Shown here in pieces: positions 8,756 to 17,973 of a DNA stretch of 64,000 nt. Numbering within the stretch: position 1 is the stretch's first letter; each line of letters opens with the position of its first letter. The translations under genes were made by a program, and so were the position numbers. Source of the DNA: CALOBA01 sp942491465 (GTDB lineage: Bacteria; Pseudomonadota; Gammaproteobacteria; Chromatiales; Chromatiaceae); assembly GCA_942491465.1 (NCBI GenBank), contig CALOBA010000045.1, positions 248,001-312,000 of the forward strand, in the 5' to 3' direction. The notes under the pieces were generated by a model, which saw only the letters and a list, made by a program, of their open reading frames with translations, ran no database searches and was not told the origin of the DNA.

Positions 8756-10991
8756 CGCCGAGCTTCTCGGCCTTGGCGAGCTTGGAGCCGGCCTTTTCGC
8801 CGGCGACCAGATAGTCCGTCTTGCTGGAGACGCTGTCGGTGACCTTGGCCCCGGCGGCGATCAGGTCGGCCTTGATGGCGTCTCGCGGTCGGCTCAGGGT
8901 GCCGGTGATGACGAAGGTCCTGCCCGCCAGCGGCGGCCCGGCAGCCGCGCCCGGCGGGGCATGGTCCGCGGGCTTGGGCGCCGCAACCGGCCAGTGGATG
9001 CCGGCCACCGCCGGGTCGCGCAGCCGCTCGATGACCTCGCGGTTGTGGGCCTGGGCGAAGAAGCCGACGATGTGGGCGGCGACGATGGGGCCGACGCCGT
9101 CGACGACGCTGCCGCCCGCGCCGGTGAGCCCGTCCGGGGCCGCGGCGCGCAGCGCGGCCAGGTCCGGGAACCGCTCGCCGATGCGCGCGGCGGTGCGGGC
9201 GTTCAGGCCGCGGATGCCGAGGCCCGCCAGCCAGTCCACCAGGCCGTCGGCCGGCACCTCGGCCTCGGGCTGCTCGGCCAGCCCCTCGGCGATGGCCCGG
9301 GCGGTCTTCTCGCCGACCCCTTCGATGCCGGCGCCGGGCCGGACGAAGTCGGCCTCCTTGGCGGACATCAACGGGTCCAGATCACCGAAGTGATCCGCCA
9401 GGGCCGCCGCGGTGGCCTCGCCCACCTCGCGGATGCCCAGCGCGTAGATAAACCGGGCCAGCGTCGCCGATTGGCTGCGCCCCAGGGCGTCGAGCAGATT
9501 CTGCGCCGAGCGCTCGCCCATGCGCTCCATGGTCGCGAGCTGATCCCGGGTCAGCCGATACAGATCGGCCGGGTCGTGCACCAGTTCCGCATCCACCAGG
9601 GCGTCCACCAGCTTGTCGCCGAGCCCTTCGATGTCCAGCGCCCGGCGCGAGGCGAAGTGCTTGATCGCCTGCTTGCGCTGGGCGGCGCAGTAGAGCCCGC
9701 CGCTGCAGCGCGCCACCGCCTCGCCCTGCGTGCGGATGACGTCCGAGCCGCACACCGGGCAGTGGGCCGGCAGCCGCACGGGCGCGGCATCGTCGGGGCG
9801 GCGCTCGGTGAGCACCCGGACCACCTCGGGGATCACGTCGCCGGCCCGGCGCACGTAGGCGGTATCGCCGATATGCACATCCTTACGGGCGATCTCGTCC
9901 ATATTGTGCAGCGTGGCGTTGCTGACCGTGACCCCGCCGACGCTGACCGGCTCCAGCCGCGCCACCGGCGTCAGCGCGCCGGTGCGCCCGACCTGGAACT
10001 CCACCGCGCGGATGCGGGTCAGCTCCTCGCGGGCCGGGAACTTGTAGGCGATGGCCCAGCGCGGGGCGCGGGAGACAAAGCCCAGCTGCTCCTGCTGGTT
10101 GCGGTCGTCGACCTTGAGCACGACGCCGTCGATATCGTAGGGCAGGGCATCGCGGCGCTCGGCCATGTCGCGGTGATAGTCCATGCAGCCCGCGAGCCCG
10201 TCCACCAGCCGCACCTCCGGCGACACCGGCAGACCCCAGTCGCGCAGCTGCATCAGGCTCCGGTAATGGCCCGCGTTCCAGTCCGCCCCCTCGGCGGCAC
10301 CGAGACCGTAGCAGAACAGATCCAGCCGGCGTTGGGCGGTGATGCGCGGGTCGAGCTGGCGCAGGCTGCCGGCGGCGGCGTTGCGCGGATTGGCGAACAC
10401 CTTGCCGCCGCGGCGCTCGGCCTCGGCGTTGATGGCGGCAAACCGGGCATGGGTCAGAAACACCTCGCCGCGCACCTCCAGCAGCGCCGGCCAGCCGTTG
10501 CCCCGCAGCCGCAGCGGCAGGCTGCGGATGGTGCGCACCCCGGCGGTGACGTCCTCGCCGCGGCGCCCGTCGCCGCGGGTCGCCGCCTGCACCAGCAGCC
10601 CGTCCTCAAAGCGCAGGCTCACCGCCAGGCCGTCGAGCTTGGGCTCGGCGCAGTAGCGCACCCGCTCGCTGCCCAGGCCCTCGCGGACCCGGCGATGGAA
10701 ATCGCGCATCTCGCCGGCCTCCAACGCATTCGCCAGCGACAGCATCGGCAGTGCGTGCTCCACCTCCTCGAAGCGCTCCAGCGGCGCCCCACCCACGCGC
10801 TGGGTGGGCGAGTCGGCGGTGACCAGCTGCGGATGCGCCGTCTCCAGCGCCGCCAGCTCGCGGAACAGCCGGTCGTACTCGCCATCCGGCACCTCGGGAT
10901 CATCGAGGACGTAGTAACGATGATTGTGATGGTCGATCTGCCGGCGCAGCTCGGCGGCCCGGGCTTGGAGGTTCTCGGAGACGGCGGTCAT
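8691..10991 (-). CDS. ligA: NAD+-dependent DNA ligase
   Basis: The essential replicative ligase, which seals nicks using NAD+. The 766-residue protein has the full LigA layout: the Ia domain with HHNHRYYVLDDP, the adenylation domain with the lysine motif AEPKLDGLAVS, an OB domain, a four-cysteine zinc finger (CPVCGSD...CSGGLYCAAQ), helix-hairpin-helix repeats and a C-terminal BRCT domain (GRTFVITGTLSRPRDAIKADL). Length is slightly above the usual 670-700. Its 5' end is of special interest: a copy of the first 39 codons plus upstream DNA occurs again at 15.57 kb, where it marks the edge of a segmental duplication. Confidence 0.95.
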   Translation of the reverse strand: MTAVSENLQARAAELRRQIDHHNHRYYVLDDPEVPDGEYDRLFRELAALETAHPQLVTADSPTQRVGGAPLERFEEVEHALPMLSLANALEAGEMRDFHRRVREGLGSERVRYCAEPKLDGLAVSLRFEDGLLVQAATRGDGRRGEDVTAGVRTIRSLPLRLRGNGWPALLEVRGEVFLTHARFAAINAEAERRGGKVFANPRNAAAGSLRQLDPRITAQRRLDLFCYGLGAAEGADWNAGHYRSLMQLRDWGLPVSPEVRLVDGLAGCMDYHRDMAERRDALPYDIDGVVLKVDDRNQQEQLGFVSRAPRWAIAYKFPAREELTRIRAVEFQVGRTGALTPVARLEPVSVGGVTVSNATLHNMDEIARKDVHIGDTAYVRRAGDVIPEVVRVLTERRPDDAAPVRLPAHCPVCGSDVIRTQGEAVARCSGGLYCAAQRKQAIKHFASRRALDIEGLGDKLVDALVDAELVHDPADLYRLTRDQLATMERMGERSAQNLLDALGRSQSATLARFIYALGIREVGEATAAALADHFGDLDPLMSAKEADFVRPGAGIEGVGEKTARAIAEGLAEQPEAEVPADGLVDWLAGLGIRGLNARTAARIGERFPDLAALRAAAPDGLTGAGGSVVDGVGPIVAAHIVGFFAQAHNREVIERLRDPAVAGIHWPVAAPKPADHAPPGAAAGPPLAGRTFVITGTLSRPRDAIKADLIAAGAKVTDSVSSKTDYLVAGEKAGSKLAKAEKLGVSVLDEAALAPMLDHAEGVDD

Positions 10992-11045
10992 GGCGGAAGT
11001 TACCTGGTTCGTTGCGCAAACGGTGCGGAAGATGGGTCGCTACAG

Positions 11046-11390
11046 AAAACGAATACTGGTCGGGTCGCCGTTCGTTGCTGCGCCTTGGCGCTGGCGATCC
11101 GGATGTCGCCTGTTAGCGGTGCTACCTGCTTGTCGAGGCCCGGAATATCGACTCGGCGGTGCTCGATACCAACAAGCTTAGGATCGGTTCAGAAACAAGT
11201 GGCGCAGACGCCCGCTCGCTGAACCTTTTGATTGGCCATTTCGCGGTTGCGCCTGCACCACTTGTTTCTGAACCTTGACTTAGCGTCATCCGCGGGGGCA
11301 GCTATCTGCTGGCCAAGGCCCGGTTTCGCCAGCTGCGCCAGGTCTCGCTGGTCCCGGATCAAGACCGCAAGGCCGCGGAACGGCCCTGTG
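11046..11390 (+). pseudogene. Truncated cas10 relic
   Basis: This stretch matches 17761-18396, the upstream region and first codons of the intact cas10 gene, at high identity. Differences are informative: about 154 bp including the start codon is missing (counterpart of 17829-17982), about 220 bp is lost between two short GCCAAGGCC repeats, and a 102-bp palindromic element interrupts it at 11181. The relic then joins a Uma2 fragment at a shared CCTGGCA-GGGCG microhomology. It cannot encode a product. Confidence 0.75.
11181..11282. mobile_element. 102-bp MITE-like palindromic element, copy 1
   Basis: The element has long inverted ends (TTCAGAAACAAGTGG...CCACTTGTTTCTGAA) with no room for a gene. 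It is flanked by TA on both sides (11179-11180 and 11281-11282), and the interrupted cas10 relic resumes exactly after one TA, so TA was duplicated on insertion. That target preference is typical of IS630/mariner-type transposition. A second copy in opposite orientation lies at 22955-23056. Confidence 0.8.
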
Positions 11391-11583
11391 CCTGGCAGGG
11401 GCGGCCCTTGGATTGAGTCCATAGCTGACCGTGGATGTTGCCGATGATGGCGTGATGCTCGGCGGAGCCGCCGCTCATGGCAAAGATCTCGCCATCGACA
11501 TACTCGCAGCGCTCATCGCGTGCCCCGCGCTCGCCCTCCAGCCAGTCCTTGAAGCTCAGCTCCGGCTTCGGTTGCAGTGCCAT
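11391..11583 (-). pseudogene. Truncated Uma2 gene (5' fragment)
   Basis: The first 64 codons or so of a Uma2-family gene, starting MALQPKPELSFKDWLEG at 11583, nearly identical to the copy that starts at 29750. It breaks off after SKGRPC, where the sequence switches to the cas10 relic. The catalytic core of the PD-(D/E)XK fold is absent, so this is a fragment. Confidence 0.75.
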
Positions 11584-11924
11584 GGTCGCCTCCAAATGGT
11601 TGATGCAGCGGGCCCTGTGGGAGACCGCATCATAGCGCCATCGCCTGCGGCGAAAAAACCGCAACCTGGCCCCGGACCGACCCATGGACCGCTATCTTGC
11701 AGGCCCGGCCCTCGACCGCCTCTCGCAGCCAGTCCATGCCGCTGAGCCAATCGTCCTCGACGCGCCGAAAGGGCTGCCCGGACACCGAGCCTCAGCCGGC
11801 CTGCCGCAGGCAAGCGGTGTACCGGTGACTGCTTCTTCCGGCAATCGCCCCGCAGGCGAAAAGCCAAATTCCAGGCGGAGCATGGTCGGCTGGATCAACG
11901 GATTTCGACAGGTTAGGGCCGCCC

Positions 11925-12850
11925 CCGCTCCGGGGAGCAGCGGCGTCCCGCCGCTGACTGGGATCGTCGGCGTCTCGCCGACGTGCTGTGCTGGGGGGCG
12001 GACATCCGCCATCCCGTGGGGGCGGGACGCCCCCGCTCCGGGGAGCAGCGGGTCCCGCCGCTGACTGGGATCGTCGGCGTCTCGCCGACGTGTGTGTGGG
12101 GGGCGAGACATCCCGCCATCCCCGTCGGGGGCGGGACGCCCCCGCTCGGGGGCGGCGTCCCGCCGCTGATTGGGATCGTCGGCGTCTCGCCGACGTGCTG
12201 TGCTGGGGGCGGACATCCCCCATCCCGTCGGGGCGGGACGCCCCCGCCCGGGGAGCAGCGGCGTCCGGTGAGGGATCGTGGGGGGTGGGGGGCGAGACAT
12301 CCACCATCCCGTCGGGGGCGGGACGCCGCTCCGGGGGCGCGGCGTCCCGCCGTGTGGGATGTCGGCGTCTCGCCGAGTGCTGTGCTGGGGGGCGAGACAT
12401 CCCCCATCCCAGTCGGGGGGGGACGCCCCCGCTCCGGGGAGCAGCGGCGTCCCGCCGCTGATGGGATGTCGGCGTCTCGCCGAGGTGTGTGTGGGGGGAG
12501 CATGGGGGCAGCGGCGTCCCGCCGCTGAGGGTCGTCGGCGTCTCGCCGGGTGCTGTGCTGGGGGGCGAGACATCCCCCATCCCAGTCGGGGGCGGGCGGG
12601 CCGGGGCTCCCAGTCGGGGGCGGGACGCCCCCGCTCCGGGAGCAGCGGCGTCCCGCCGCTGACTGGGATCGTCGGCGTCTCGCCGAGGTGCTGGGCTGGG
12701 GGGCGAGACATCCCACCATCCCCGTCGGGGGCGGGACGCCCCCGCTCCGGGGAGCAGCGGCGTCCCGCCGCTGATTGGGATCGTCGGCGTCTCGCCGAGG
12801 TGCTGGTGGGCGAGGCACCCACCCAATCCCGGTCGGGGGCGGAACGCCCC
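11925..12850. repeat. GC-rich tandem repeats, about 110-bp unit, copy 1 (degenerate)
   Basis: About eight imperfect units, each carrying short hairpins with 3-nt loops: AGCGGCG-TCC-CGCCGCT, GTCGGCG-TCT-CGCCGAC and GGGGGCG-GGA-CGCCCCC, plus GCTCC-GG-GGAGC. The spacing is irregular here compared with the cleaner array at 30.1 kb. Long open frames cross it in several phases, but these are a by-product of the repeated GC-rich sequence. There are no unique spacers, so it is not a CRISPR array. Confidence 0.75.
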
Positions 12851-13306
12851 CTAGGCTGTCGAAATCCACTGTTTCCGGCGATGCTCTCGATCCCGGTCTT
12901 GGGCTGCTGATCTCCAGCGGCGGGTGCCTGCAAGAATGACTCTCACGGGGGCAAGGGGGCAAGGGGGCAGGGGGGCAGGGAGAAGAGAGGATGCCGCAGT
13001 CAGATTCGCGCACCGGCATCCGTCTTCCTTCTCTCAGTGCCTCCGTGCGAGCATTTCTTGGCGCTGAGACTCAGCCACCGAGCGTCGAAAACCGGGGAAC
13101 GGGGGGACCGAGATTCGGGAAGATCTCGACAGCTTAGATCTGCCCCTTTTTCTCTGGGTTGATGGAGGATGGTGCACTGCCATCCGGATCAGGTGGAGGG
13201 AAAAGGGATCTGACCCTGAGGTACTGGACCCTGAGGTACTGTTACCTCAACCTTGTGGCGGTTTGGCAACAGTGGACCAATCGATGATTAAGGCCCGGAA
13301 GTCGAG
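12851..13306. other. Repeat tail and relic DNA without a gene
   Basis: The first 300 bp match the tail of the second island copy (30765-31056). After it comes a short inverted repeat built on GATCTGCCCCTTTTT and AAAAGGGATCTGACCC, then a 19-bp tandem duplication of GGACCCTGAGGTACT type. Such palindromes often mark former REP-like or IS-like sequences. I see no coding gene. Confidence 0.45.
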
Positions 13307-13738
13307 CTAGACGCCGGAATCTCCCGCCACGTTCATCATGACCAAGAATTCGTCCGGCGCCATGATCGGGAGCCGGGTCTTCGGAAAGTCCGCGGCATTG
13401 CGCGTGAGCAAGTAGTCGGCGCCCCCACGTTGGGCGCTGAAGAACTGAATCGCGTCCTCAAAGTCTCGGATGTCCGAGTCAATCGCCTGGTTCAGGATCT
13501 GCTGGTCGGGCGCAACGCTGCTGAAGACGTCGCGCATGAGTATCAGTGCCCGACGTGCAACATCGGCGTTGCGCGCTCGGCGAACGATGTAGAAGACGTT
13601 GTTGAAGCTGATCGCCGAGACCAAGCCCTCGCAGGCCCCGGACTCGCACAGGGACCAAATACGGGCAGCCGATGCGTAGAAGGGCTTGCGCTCTGCAAGC
13701 ACATCGAGCAACAGGTTGGTGTCGATGAAAAGCTTCAC
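13307..13738 (-). CDS. PIN-domain toxin (VapC type)
   Basis: A 143-residue PIN-domain ribonuclease. The acidic residues of the fold are visible: D6 in LFIDTNLLLDVL, an E or D in the middle, and the pair in DIRDFEDAIQ, with a late TRNAADF segment. VapC-type toxins cut tRNA or rRNA when their antitoxin is lost. The start codon lies inside the 3' end of the upstream gene for a small DUF6364-like protein (ATGA-type overlap), the standard antitoxin-toxin arrangement. Confidence 0.85.
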   Translation of the reverse strand: MKLFIDTNLLLDVLAERKPFYASAARIWSLCESGACEGLVSAISFNNVFYIVRRARNADVARRALILMRDVFSSVAPDQQILNQAIDSDIRDFEDAIQFFSAQRGGADYLLTRNAADFPKTRLPIMAPDEFLVMMNVAGDSGV

Positions 13739-14034
13739 TCGCCCGGCCCGTATCGCTCCCAGAGCGCATCTTCCAGCAGTTGCTTATCGGTTCGGGCATC
13801 GGTTGCGCTCTCGGATCCCAGTGCGGGGTCTCGATTGGAGGGGCAGCGCGCAAGACCGCTTGCCGCCAGAGTCAATGGCCCGATGGGTGGGGCCCCCGTG
13901 CGCTCGTCCATCGCGTCCAACCCGGCCACGAACCGGGACAACATCGCCGAGACGCTGGTGTTGCGGGCCTTGGCCTCACGCTTGGCCAACTCGGCAATCT
14001 CTGGATCGACGCTCAGGGTGAGCTTGGTGACCAT
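13735..14034 (-). CDS. DUF6364-like antitoxin
   Basis: A 99-residue protein that starts MVTKLTLSVDPEIAELAKREAKARNTS in essence: a beta strand followed by helices as in ribbon-helix-helix antitoxins, here of the DUF6364 type. The C-terminal part (DKQLLEDALWERYG) would wrap the PIN toxin. It overlaps the toxin gene by four bases, and two repeated TACGTA-centred sites lie just upstream, consistent with autoregulation. Confidence 0.75.
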   Translation of the reverse strand: MVTKLTLSVDPEIAELAKREAKARNTSVSAMLSRFVAGLDAMDERTGAPPIGPLTLAASGLARCPSNRDPALGSESATDARTDKQLLEDALWERYGPGE

Positions 14035-14047
14035 GTCGAAAATCCAC

Positions 14048-14079
14048 GCGTACGTAGTTATTTGTCAGAAGCGTACGTA
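14048..14079 (-). promoter_or_regulatory. Candidate operator of the toxin-antitoxin operon
   Basis: Two copies of GCGTACGTA (14048-14056 and 14071-14079), each with a TACGTA palindrome, are spaced 23 bp apart, about two helical turns, starting 14 bp upstream of the antitoxin start. This is the layout expected for binding of a dimeric ribbon-helix-helix antitoxin. Confidence 0.5.
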
Positions 14080-14289
14080 TCTCCTGCGGCGTTGTCAAAC
14101 TCCGCCGACCGCTCGACAAAGCCGGGGGCGGATCTCGCATTGCACAAGCCGGCGCAAGCAGGCGTTGGCTGTGAGACCTGGACCTCTGGCGCGACCCGAA
14201 GCGCCTGAAAGATGACCGCCGGGCTCGTGGATCGGTACCGGCCGCCGGGCAAGTGCCGCCTGCGAGCGACCTCGGCTAGAATGCTCGCC

Positions 14290-15083
14290 ATGGACCAGAT
14301 CACCTCGCCCCACGACACCTATTGCGCTACATCGCCGCCCAGGGCGACCAATACCGCAAGCAGCACCCCGACGCGGGGCGCTTGCCGCCGGTCTACCCGA
14401 TGGTCATCTACCACGGACAGGAGCGATGGCAGGCGCCTACCAGCTTCCACGGGCTGGTCGAGCCCCTGCCGGAGGACATCAAGGGGCTGGTGCCGAGCTT
14501 CAGTTACCATCTGGTCGATCTGTCCGAGCGCACCGACGCCGAGATCAAGGGCGCGGTGCTCACAAGGCTGGCACAGCTCGCCTTGCGCTGGGTGTTCAGC
14601 CACCAACCCGTTGAGCGGCTGCGCGAGCTACTCGCGCTGATCGACCGGATCGATGATCGCGAGACCGCGGTCGATATACTGGAATCTCTGCTGCGCTACT
14701 ACGTGCAAGGTACCGGGGCCGTCGACGAGCCCGAGGTGCGCGAGCTGCTGCAACAGACCTCCACCGGAGAACCCATTATGCAGACGTTTATCGACCGCTA
14801 TCTAGAACAGGGCCGGGAGCAGGGCCTGGAGCAGGGCATCGACCTCGGTCGCAAACAGGGCGAGGCGGCCATGCTGCTGCGCCTGATCGAGCGCAGATTC
14901 GGTCGCCCCAGCGACGTCGTGCGCTCGCGCATCCAGGCCGCCGATGCAGAGACGCTGCTCGATTGGTCCGAGCGCCTCACTGCCGACTCGATGCCGGTGG
15001 AGCGCGGTGAGGATAAGGGATCCCGGGGTTTCGCCGCGCCCTGCGCGTGCCGTCGCCAGCCGGCGTGCTCCGGCGCGGCCTGA
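14290..15083 (+). pseudogene. Rpn-family recombination-promoting nuclease, internally deleted
   Basis: The frame from 14290 begins MDQITSPHDT, the usual start of Rpn (PD-(D/E)XK) nucleases, but after ten codons it joins sequence that is in another frame. From 14322 the second frame encodes the later part of the family (LRYIAAQGDQYRKQHPD, then YPMVIYHG, LVPSFSYHLVDL and the EQGREQGLEQG tail). The central catalytic core is missing between them. So this is a deletion relic of an Rpn gene, though the downstream frame is still long and open. Confidence 0.7.
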
Positions 15084-15573
15084 CCGAGCTTGAGCCCGGC
15101 GAGGAATGGGCCGTGCGCCCCGAGCCCGACCCCGAAAACCCGCAACTGTGGTCGCCTGGGGTCAAATGGGGCGTGCAGCCGGCCGCTCCAGCGGCCCGCG
15201 AGCGCCCACGGCATGCCCGAGCGTCCCCCTCTCGGCTGCACATCTGCGATGCGCGAGGTGTGATCGCGGCATCGGGGGCGGGACGCCCCCGCTCCCAGGA
15301 GCCGGCGCTCCCGTTGGTCGCGGCTTGTGGCCGTCGGGACAGCGGGGGATCGGGTGGTTCGGGCATCGCCTTGGTCTGTCGTCGGATAGGCGCAGCGCGT
15401 CCACCAGGTGCATGCGTACGGCACCGCGACCGATCGGCGCACCGGGCTGACCTGGAAGGGTTGAGATGATCGCAGTCGGGGTCGCGCAGCGCATCGCGAA
15501 TGTCGTCCGGCTGCCTTGAGGCGAGGGTTCCGATGGCGGTCGTTGTCCGCGGCGAGTTCGTGTCGCCCTGGAG
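15084..15573. other. Gene-free region of about 490 bp
   Basis: No open frame has a recognisable protein. A single stray hairpin of the GC-rich repeat family (GGGGGCG-GGA-CGCCCCC near 15275) is present. The region lies between the Rpn relic and the ligA fragment that opens the second island copy. Confidence 0.4.
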
Positions 15574-15744
15574 GTACTCGCCATCCGGCACCTCGGGATC
15601 ATCCAGGACGTAGTAACGATGATTGTGATGGTCGATCTGCCGGCGCAGCTCGGCGGCCCGGGCTTGGAGGTTCTCGGAGACGGCGGTCATGGCGGAAGTT
15701 ACCTGGTTCGTTGCGCAAACGGTGCGGAAGATGGGTCGCTACAG
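15574..15744 (-). pseudogene. ligA 5' fragment (start of second island copy)
   Basis: This segment repeats 10875-11045 almost exactly: the first 39 codons of ligA (starting at 15690 on the minus strand) with about 54 bp of upstream DNA. Beyond the GEY codons it runs into unrelated sequence, so a chimeric open frame (14977-15690) arises that should not be read as a gene. The homology stops at TACAG on the upstream side, just before the end of the TPR gene. Confidence 0.8.
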
Positions 15745-15764
15745 GTCGGGTCGGCGCAATGGTC

Positions 15765-17747
15765 TCAGCGCTTGATGCCCTTCCACAGGGCGCGGGCCAC
15801 GTCCCTGAGGGGGCCTTTCGGCGCGACCTGCCGGACCGAGCGGTGCGCCAGGTCGAGACGCTCGGCCTCGTCCTCGTTGGCAATCAGGGGATCAAGGGCC
15901 TCGAGCATGACATGGGCGCCATCGACGTCGCCGCAGGCGCTCTTCAGCATGGCCGAGGCCCCTTGCAGGGCGATGAGGTCCTGGATGTGGATGCGTTGCC
16001 GCGCCATCTGTCCATCGATCAGCGCGGCGGCGGCGTCGAGATCGCCATCGAAGATCAACAGGTTGGCCAGGGTGCAGCGGGCGAACAGGTAGTCCCCATC
16101 GGCCTCGATGGCGTGCCGCAGGAGCGACTTGGCCTCGTCGCTATGGCCCCGCTTGTGTCGGATCGCCGCCAGGTTGCAGAGCGTGAGCGGATGGTCGGGG
16201 ACCTGCTTCGACAGGGCGCGCAGCTTGTCCTCGGCGATCAGGTCTTGACCTGCGCGATAGGCCGACATGGCGTCTTCCAGCTGTGCGTCGAGCCGCGGCG
16301 GAAGGCCGCTGTCAGACCGCTCGCGATGGATCTCCATGTCGAACAGTCGCAGACGGGTCGGCCCGTCGAGGCCGCGGTATTCGACCTCGTTCTCGGCGAG
16401 CCGGCCGGCTTCACGCAGATCCTTCAGCATGATATATCGGTCGTGCGGGGTCCCGATGGGCAACAGCGAGAAGCCGCGCAGCAGGGTCGCTGCGTGGTCG
16501 TCCCCAAGGCGCATGCGGTAGGTCAAGATAAACAGGGCGAAGGACCTCAGGAGGTGATCGCCGTGCAGGTATATGGCCTCCAGGTAGGCGTTGGCGACGT
16601 CGAGCTTGTCGTCGAGCGTCGAGGCGGCCCGGTCGGTCGCTCCGTGCTGCACGTTTTGTTGGACCACGCCGACCGGGAGCGCGTCCGCAATCGTCAGCAC
16701 CGACGGCTGGGCAAGGGCGGCGTCCTGCAAGCCAAAGCGTTCGATCGCGTTGAGATTTTCGGCCGCCGCCGCCAGGCTCGGCTGCAGCTTCGCGACCACT
16801 CGCCAAAGCCGACGCGCCTGTTTGCGATCGCCGACAGCCGCGGCTGCGCAGGCGCCCAGATGACACAACAGCGCTTCGCCGGCACTGGCCGGCGTCTCCC
16901 ATCCCGGGGATGCCTGAATACGTTCCCAAGCATCCTTTGCCGCTTCGGGCTCGCCGAGCAGCAGCAGGGCCGTCAACTGCGGGATGCCGTCGTCGACCCG
17001 CCGGGCGGTGGTGGCGGCAAGCGGCGCGCAGAGGCCGCGAGCTGCGTCCACATCGCCTTGATAGAGATGCAGTTTCGCCAACCAACCCAAGGCCAGAAGA
17101 TTATCGGCATCCCTCTGCCAGGTTGCGGCGAAGGCGGCCCGGGCGGCCTCGATCTCGCCCGTATGGAACAGGGCGGTGGCGCGGTTGTTCTCGGCCCCGA
17201 TAAAGACCACGCCCTCCAGGCGTTGCGCCGCCTCGGCGAAGGACTGACCGAGCAGAAGCAGTCGGCCGATATCGAATTGCAGCATCGTCTGCGGATCGGT
17301 CGTGGTGCCGTCGGGCAGCTCGCATAAGCTCGCGACCTCCTGCTCGTCCAGGGGGAGACCGGGGGTCGCCGCGCCGAGATCGCGCACCCGCGCGCCCACC
17401 GCATCGGCGAGCATTGGATAGGGAGCCTGCATGGCAAAGTAGAGCAGGGTCTCCTGGGCCCACAGGCTGCCCGGCCTTTGCTCCGCCCATTCGAAGGCCG
17501 CGACGGCGGCGACGGCATCGCCTTTGGCGTGCCGCAATGCCGTGACCAGCATCCGTCGCAGGCTGCCGTGGTCGGGAAAACGCCGGATCAGCGGCCTAAG
17601 CCGCTCAACCGCCTCGGCATAGCGCTCCGTCTCCAGGAGTCGCTCGACGGCGCGCAGCTGGGCCTGGTCCGGCCCTCGGGTCTTGACCTCCGCGCACCTG
17701 GTCTTGGCTTTGGTCTTGGTCTTGGATTTGTTCGATCGTTTGGACAT
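15765..17747 (-). CDS. Tetratricopeptide-repeat protein
   Basis: A 660-residue, alanine- and leucine-rich protein. After a basic start (MSKRSNKSKTKTKAKTR) come several TPR-like pairs, for example AVERLLETERYAEAVERLRP near residue 32 and SKQVPDHPLTLCNLAAIRHK near residue 520. TPR proteins act as protein-binding scaffolds; no enzymatic domain is evident. I start it at 17747, since the extra 17 codons upstream are not typical. It lies between the ligA fragment and cas10 and is divergent from the cas operon. The first island copy lacks it, so it may be a later insertion or an element-specific cargo gene. Confidence 0.7.
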   Translation of the reverse strand: MSKRSNKSKTKTKAKTRCAEVKTRGPDQAQLRAVERLLETERYAEAVERLRPLIRRFPDHGSLRRMLVTALRHAKGDAVAAVAAFEWAEQRPGSLWAQETLLYFAMQAPYPMLADAVGARVRDLGAATPGLPLDEQEVASLCELPDGTTTDPQTMLQFDIGRLLLLGQSFAEAAQRLEGVVFIGAENNRATALFHTGEIEAARAAFAATWQRDADNLLALGWLAKLHLYQGDVDAARGLCAPLAATTARRVDDGIPQLTALLLLGEPEAAKDAWERIQASPGWETPASAGEALLCHLGACAAAAVGDRKQARRLWRVVAKLQPSLAAAAENLNAIERFGLQDAALAQPSVLTIADALPVGVVQQNVQHGATDRAASTLDDKLDVANAYLEAIYLHGDHLLRSFALFILTYRMRLGDDHAATLLRGFSLLPIGTPHDRYIMLKDLREAGRLAENEVEYRGLDGPTRLRLFDMEIHRERSDSGLPPRLDAQLEDAMSAYRAGQDLIAEDKLRALSKQVPDHPLTLCNLAAIRHKRGHSDEAKSLLRHAIEADGDYLFARCTLANLLIFDGDLDAAAALIDGQMARQRIHIQDLIALQGASAMLKSACGDVDGAHVMLEALDPLIANEDEAERLDLAHRSVRQVAPKGPLRDVARALWKGIKR

Positions 17748-17973
17748 GTCGTCGGAAGCGAAAACAAATAGTAGTCGGGTTGCCGTTCGTTGCTGCACCT
17801 TGGCGCAGGCGATCCGGATGCGGCCTGTCTGGGTTACAGTATGCCTTTACCGGCCTAACCTCCGGCCCCAGCCCGGCTGGTGAGTGGTGATCCTTTCCGG
17901 GATGTCGGTGTCTTGGCCAGCCTCCGGTCAGGGTGCCGTGGCTCAACGGGGGCAGCATCTACAGGATGTCCGA

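Larger units (their letters stand above)
10875..13223. repeat. Decayed first copy of the duplicated type III island
   Basis: Reading left to right, this 2.3-kb stretch holds the ligA 5' end and upstream DNA (10875-11045), DNA matching the cas10 upstream region and gene start (11046-11390), the 5' part of a Uma2 gene (11391-11583), the GC-rich tandem repeats and a shared tail. The same elements in the same order occur at 15574-31092, but there with the whole cas operon between cas10 and Uma2. The simplest reading is a tandem duplication of the island followed by deletion of about 11 kb in this copy. Confidence 0.7.

Noticed and set aside
8712..11222. 836-codon plus-strand frame opposite ligA
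   Set aside because: Antisense shadow of a complete, well-conserved ligA gene in GC-rich DNA.
11925..12850. Tandem repeats as a possible CRISPR array for the nearby type III operon
   Set aside because: Units of about 110 bp follow each other without unique spacers, and the sequence between hairpins is itself conserved. This is a tandem repeat, not a repeat-spacer array.
11692..13019. Long proline- and arginine-rich open frames of 340-410 codons across the repeats, also at 29859-30982
   Set aside because: They occur in several phases on both strands, mirror the repeat unit and have no start context. They are products of stop-poor GC-rich repeats.
14977..15690. Open frame beginning like DNA ligase (MTAVSENLQ)
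   Set aside because: Only the first 39 codons match ligA; the rest is unrelated and in a foreign frame. It is the edge of a duplication.
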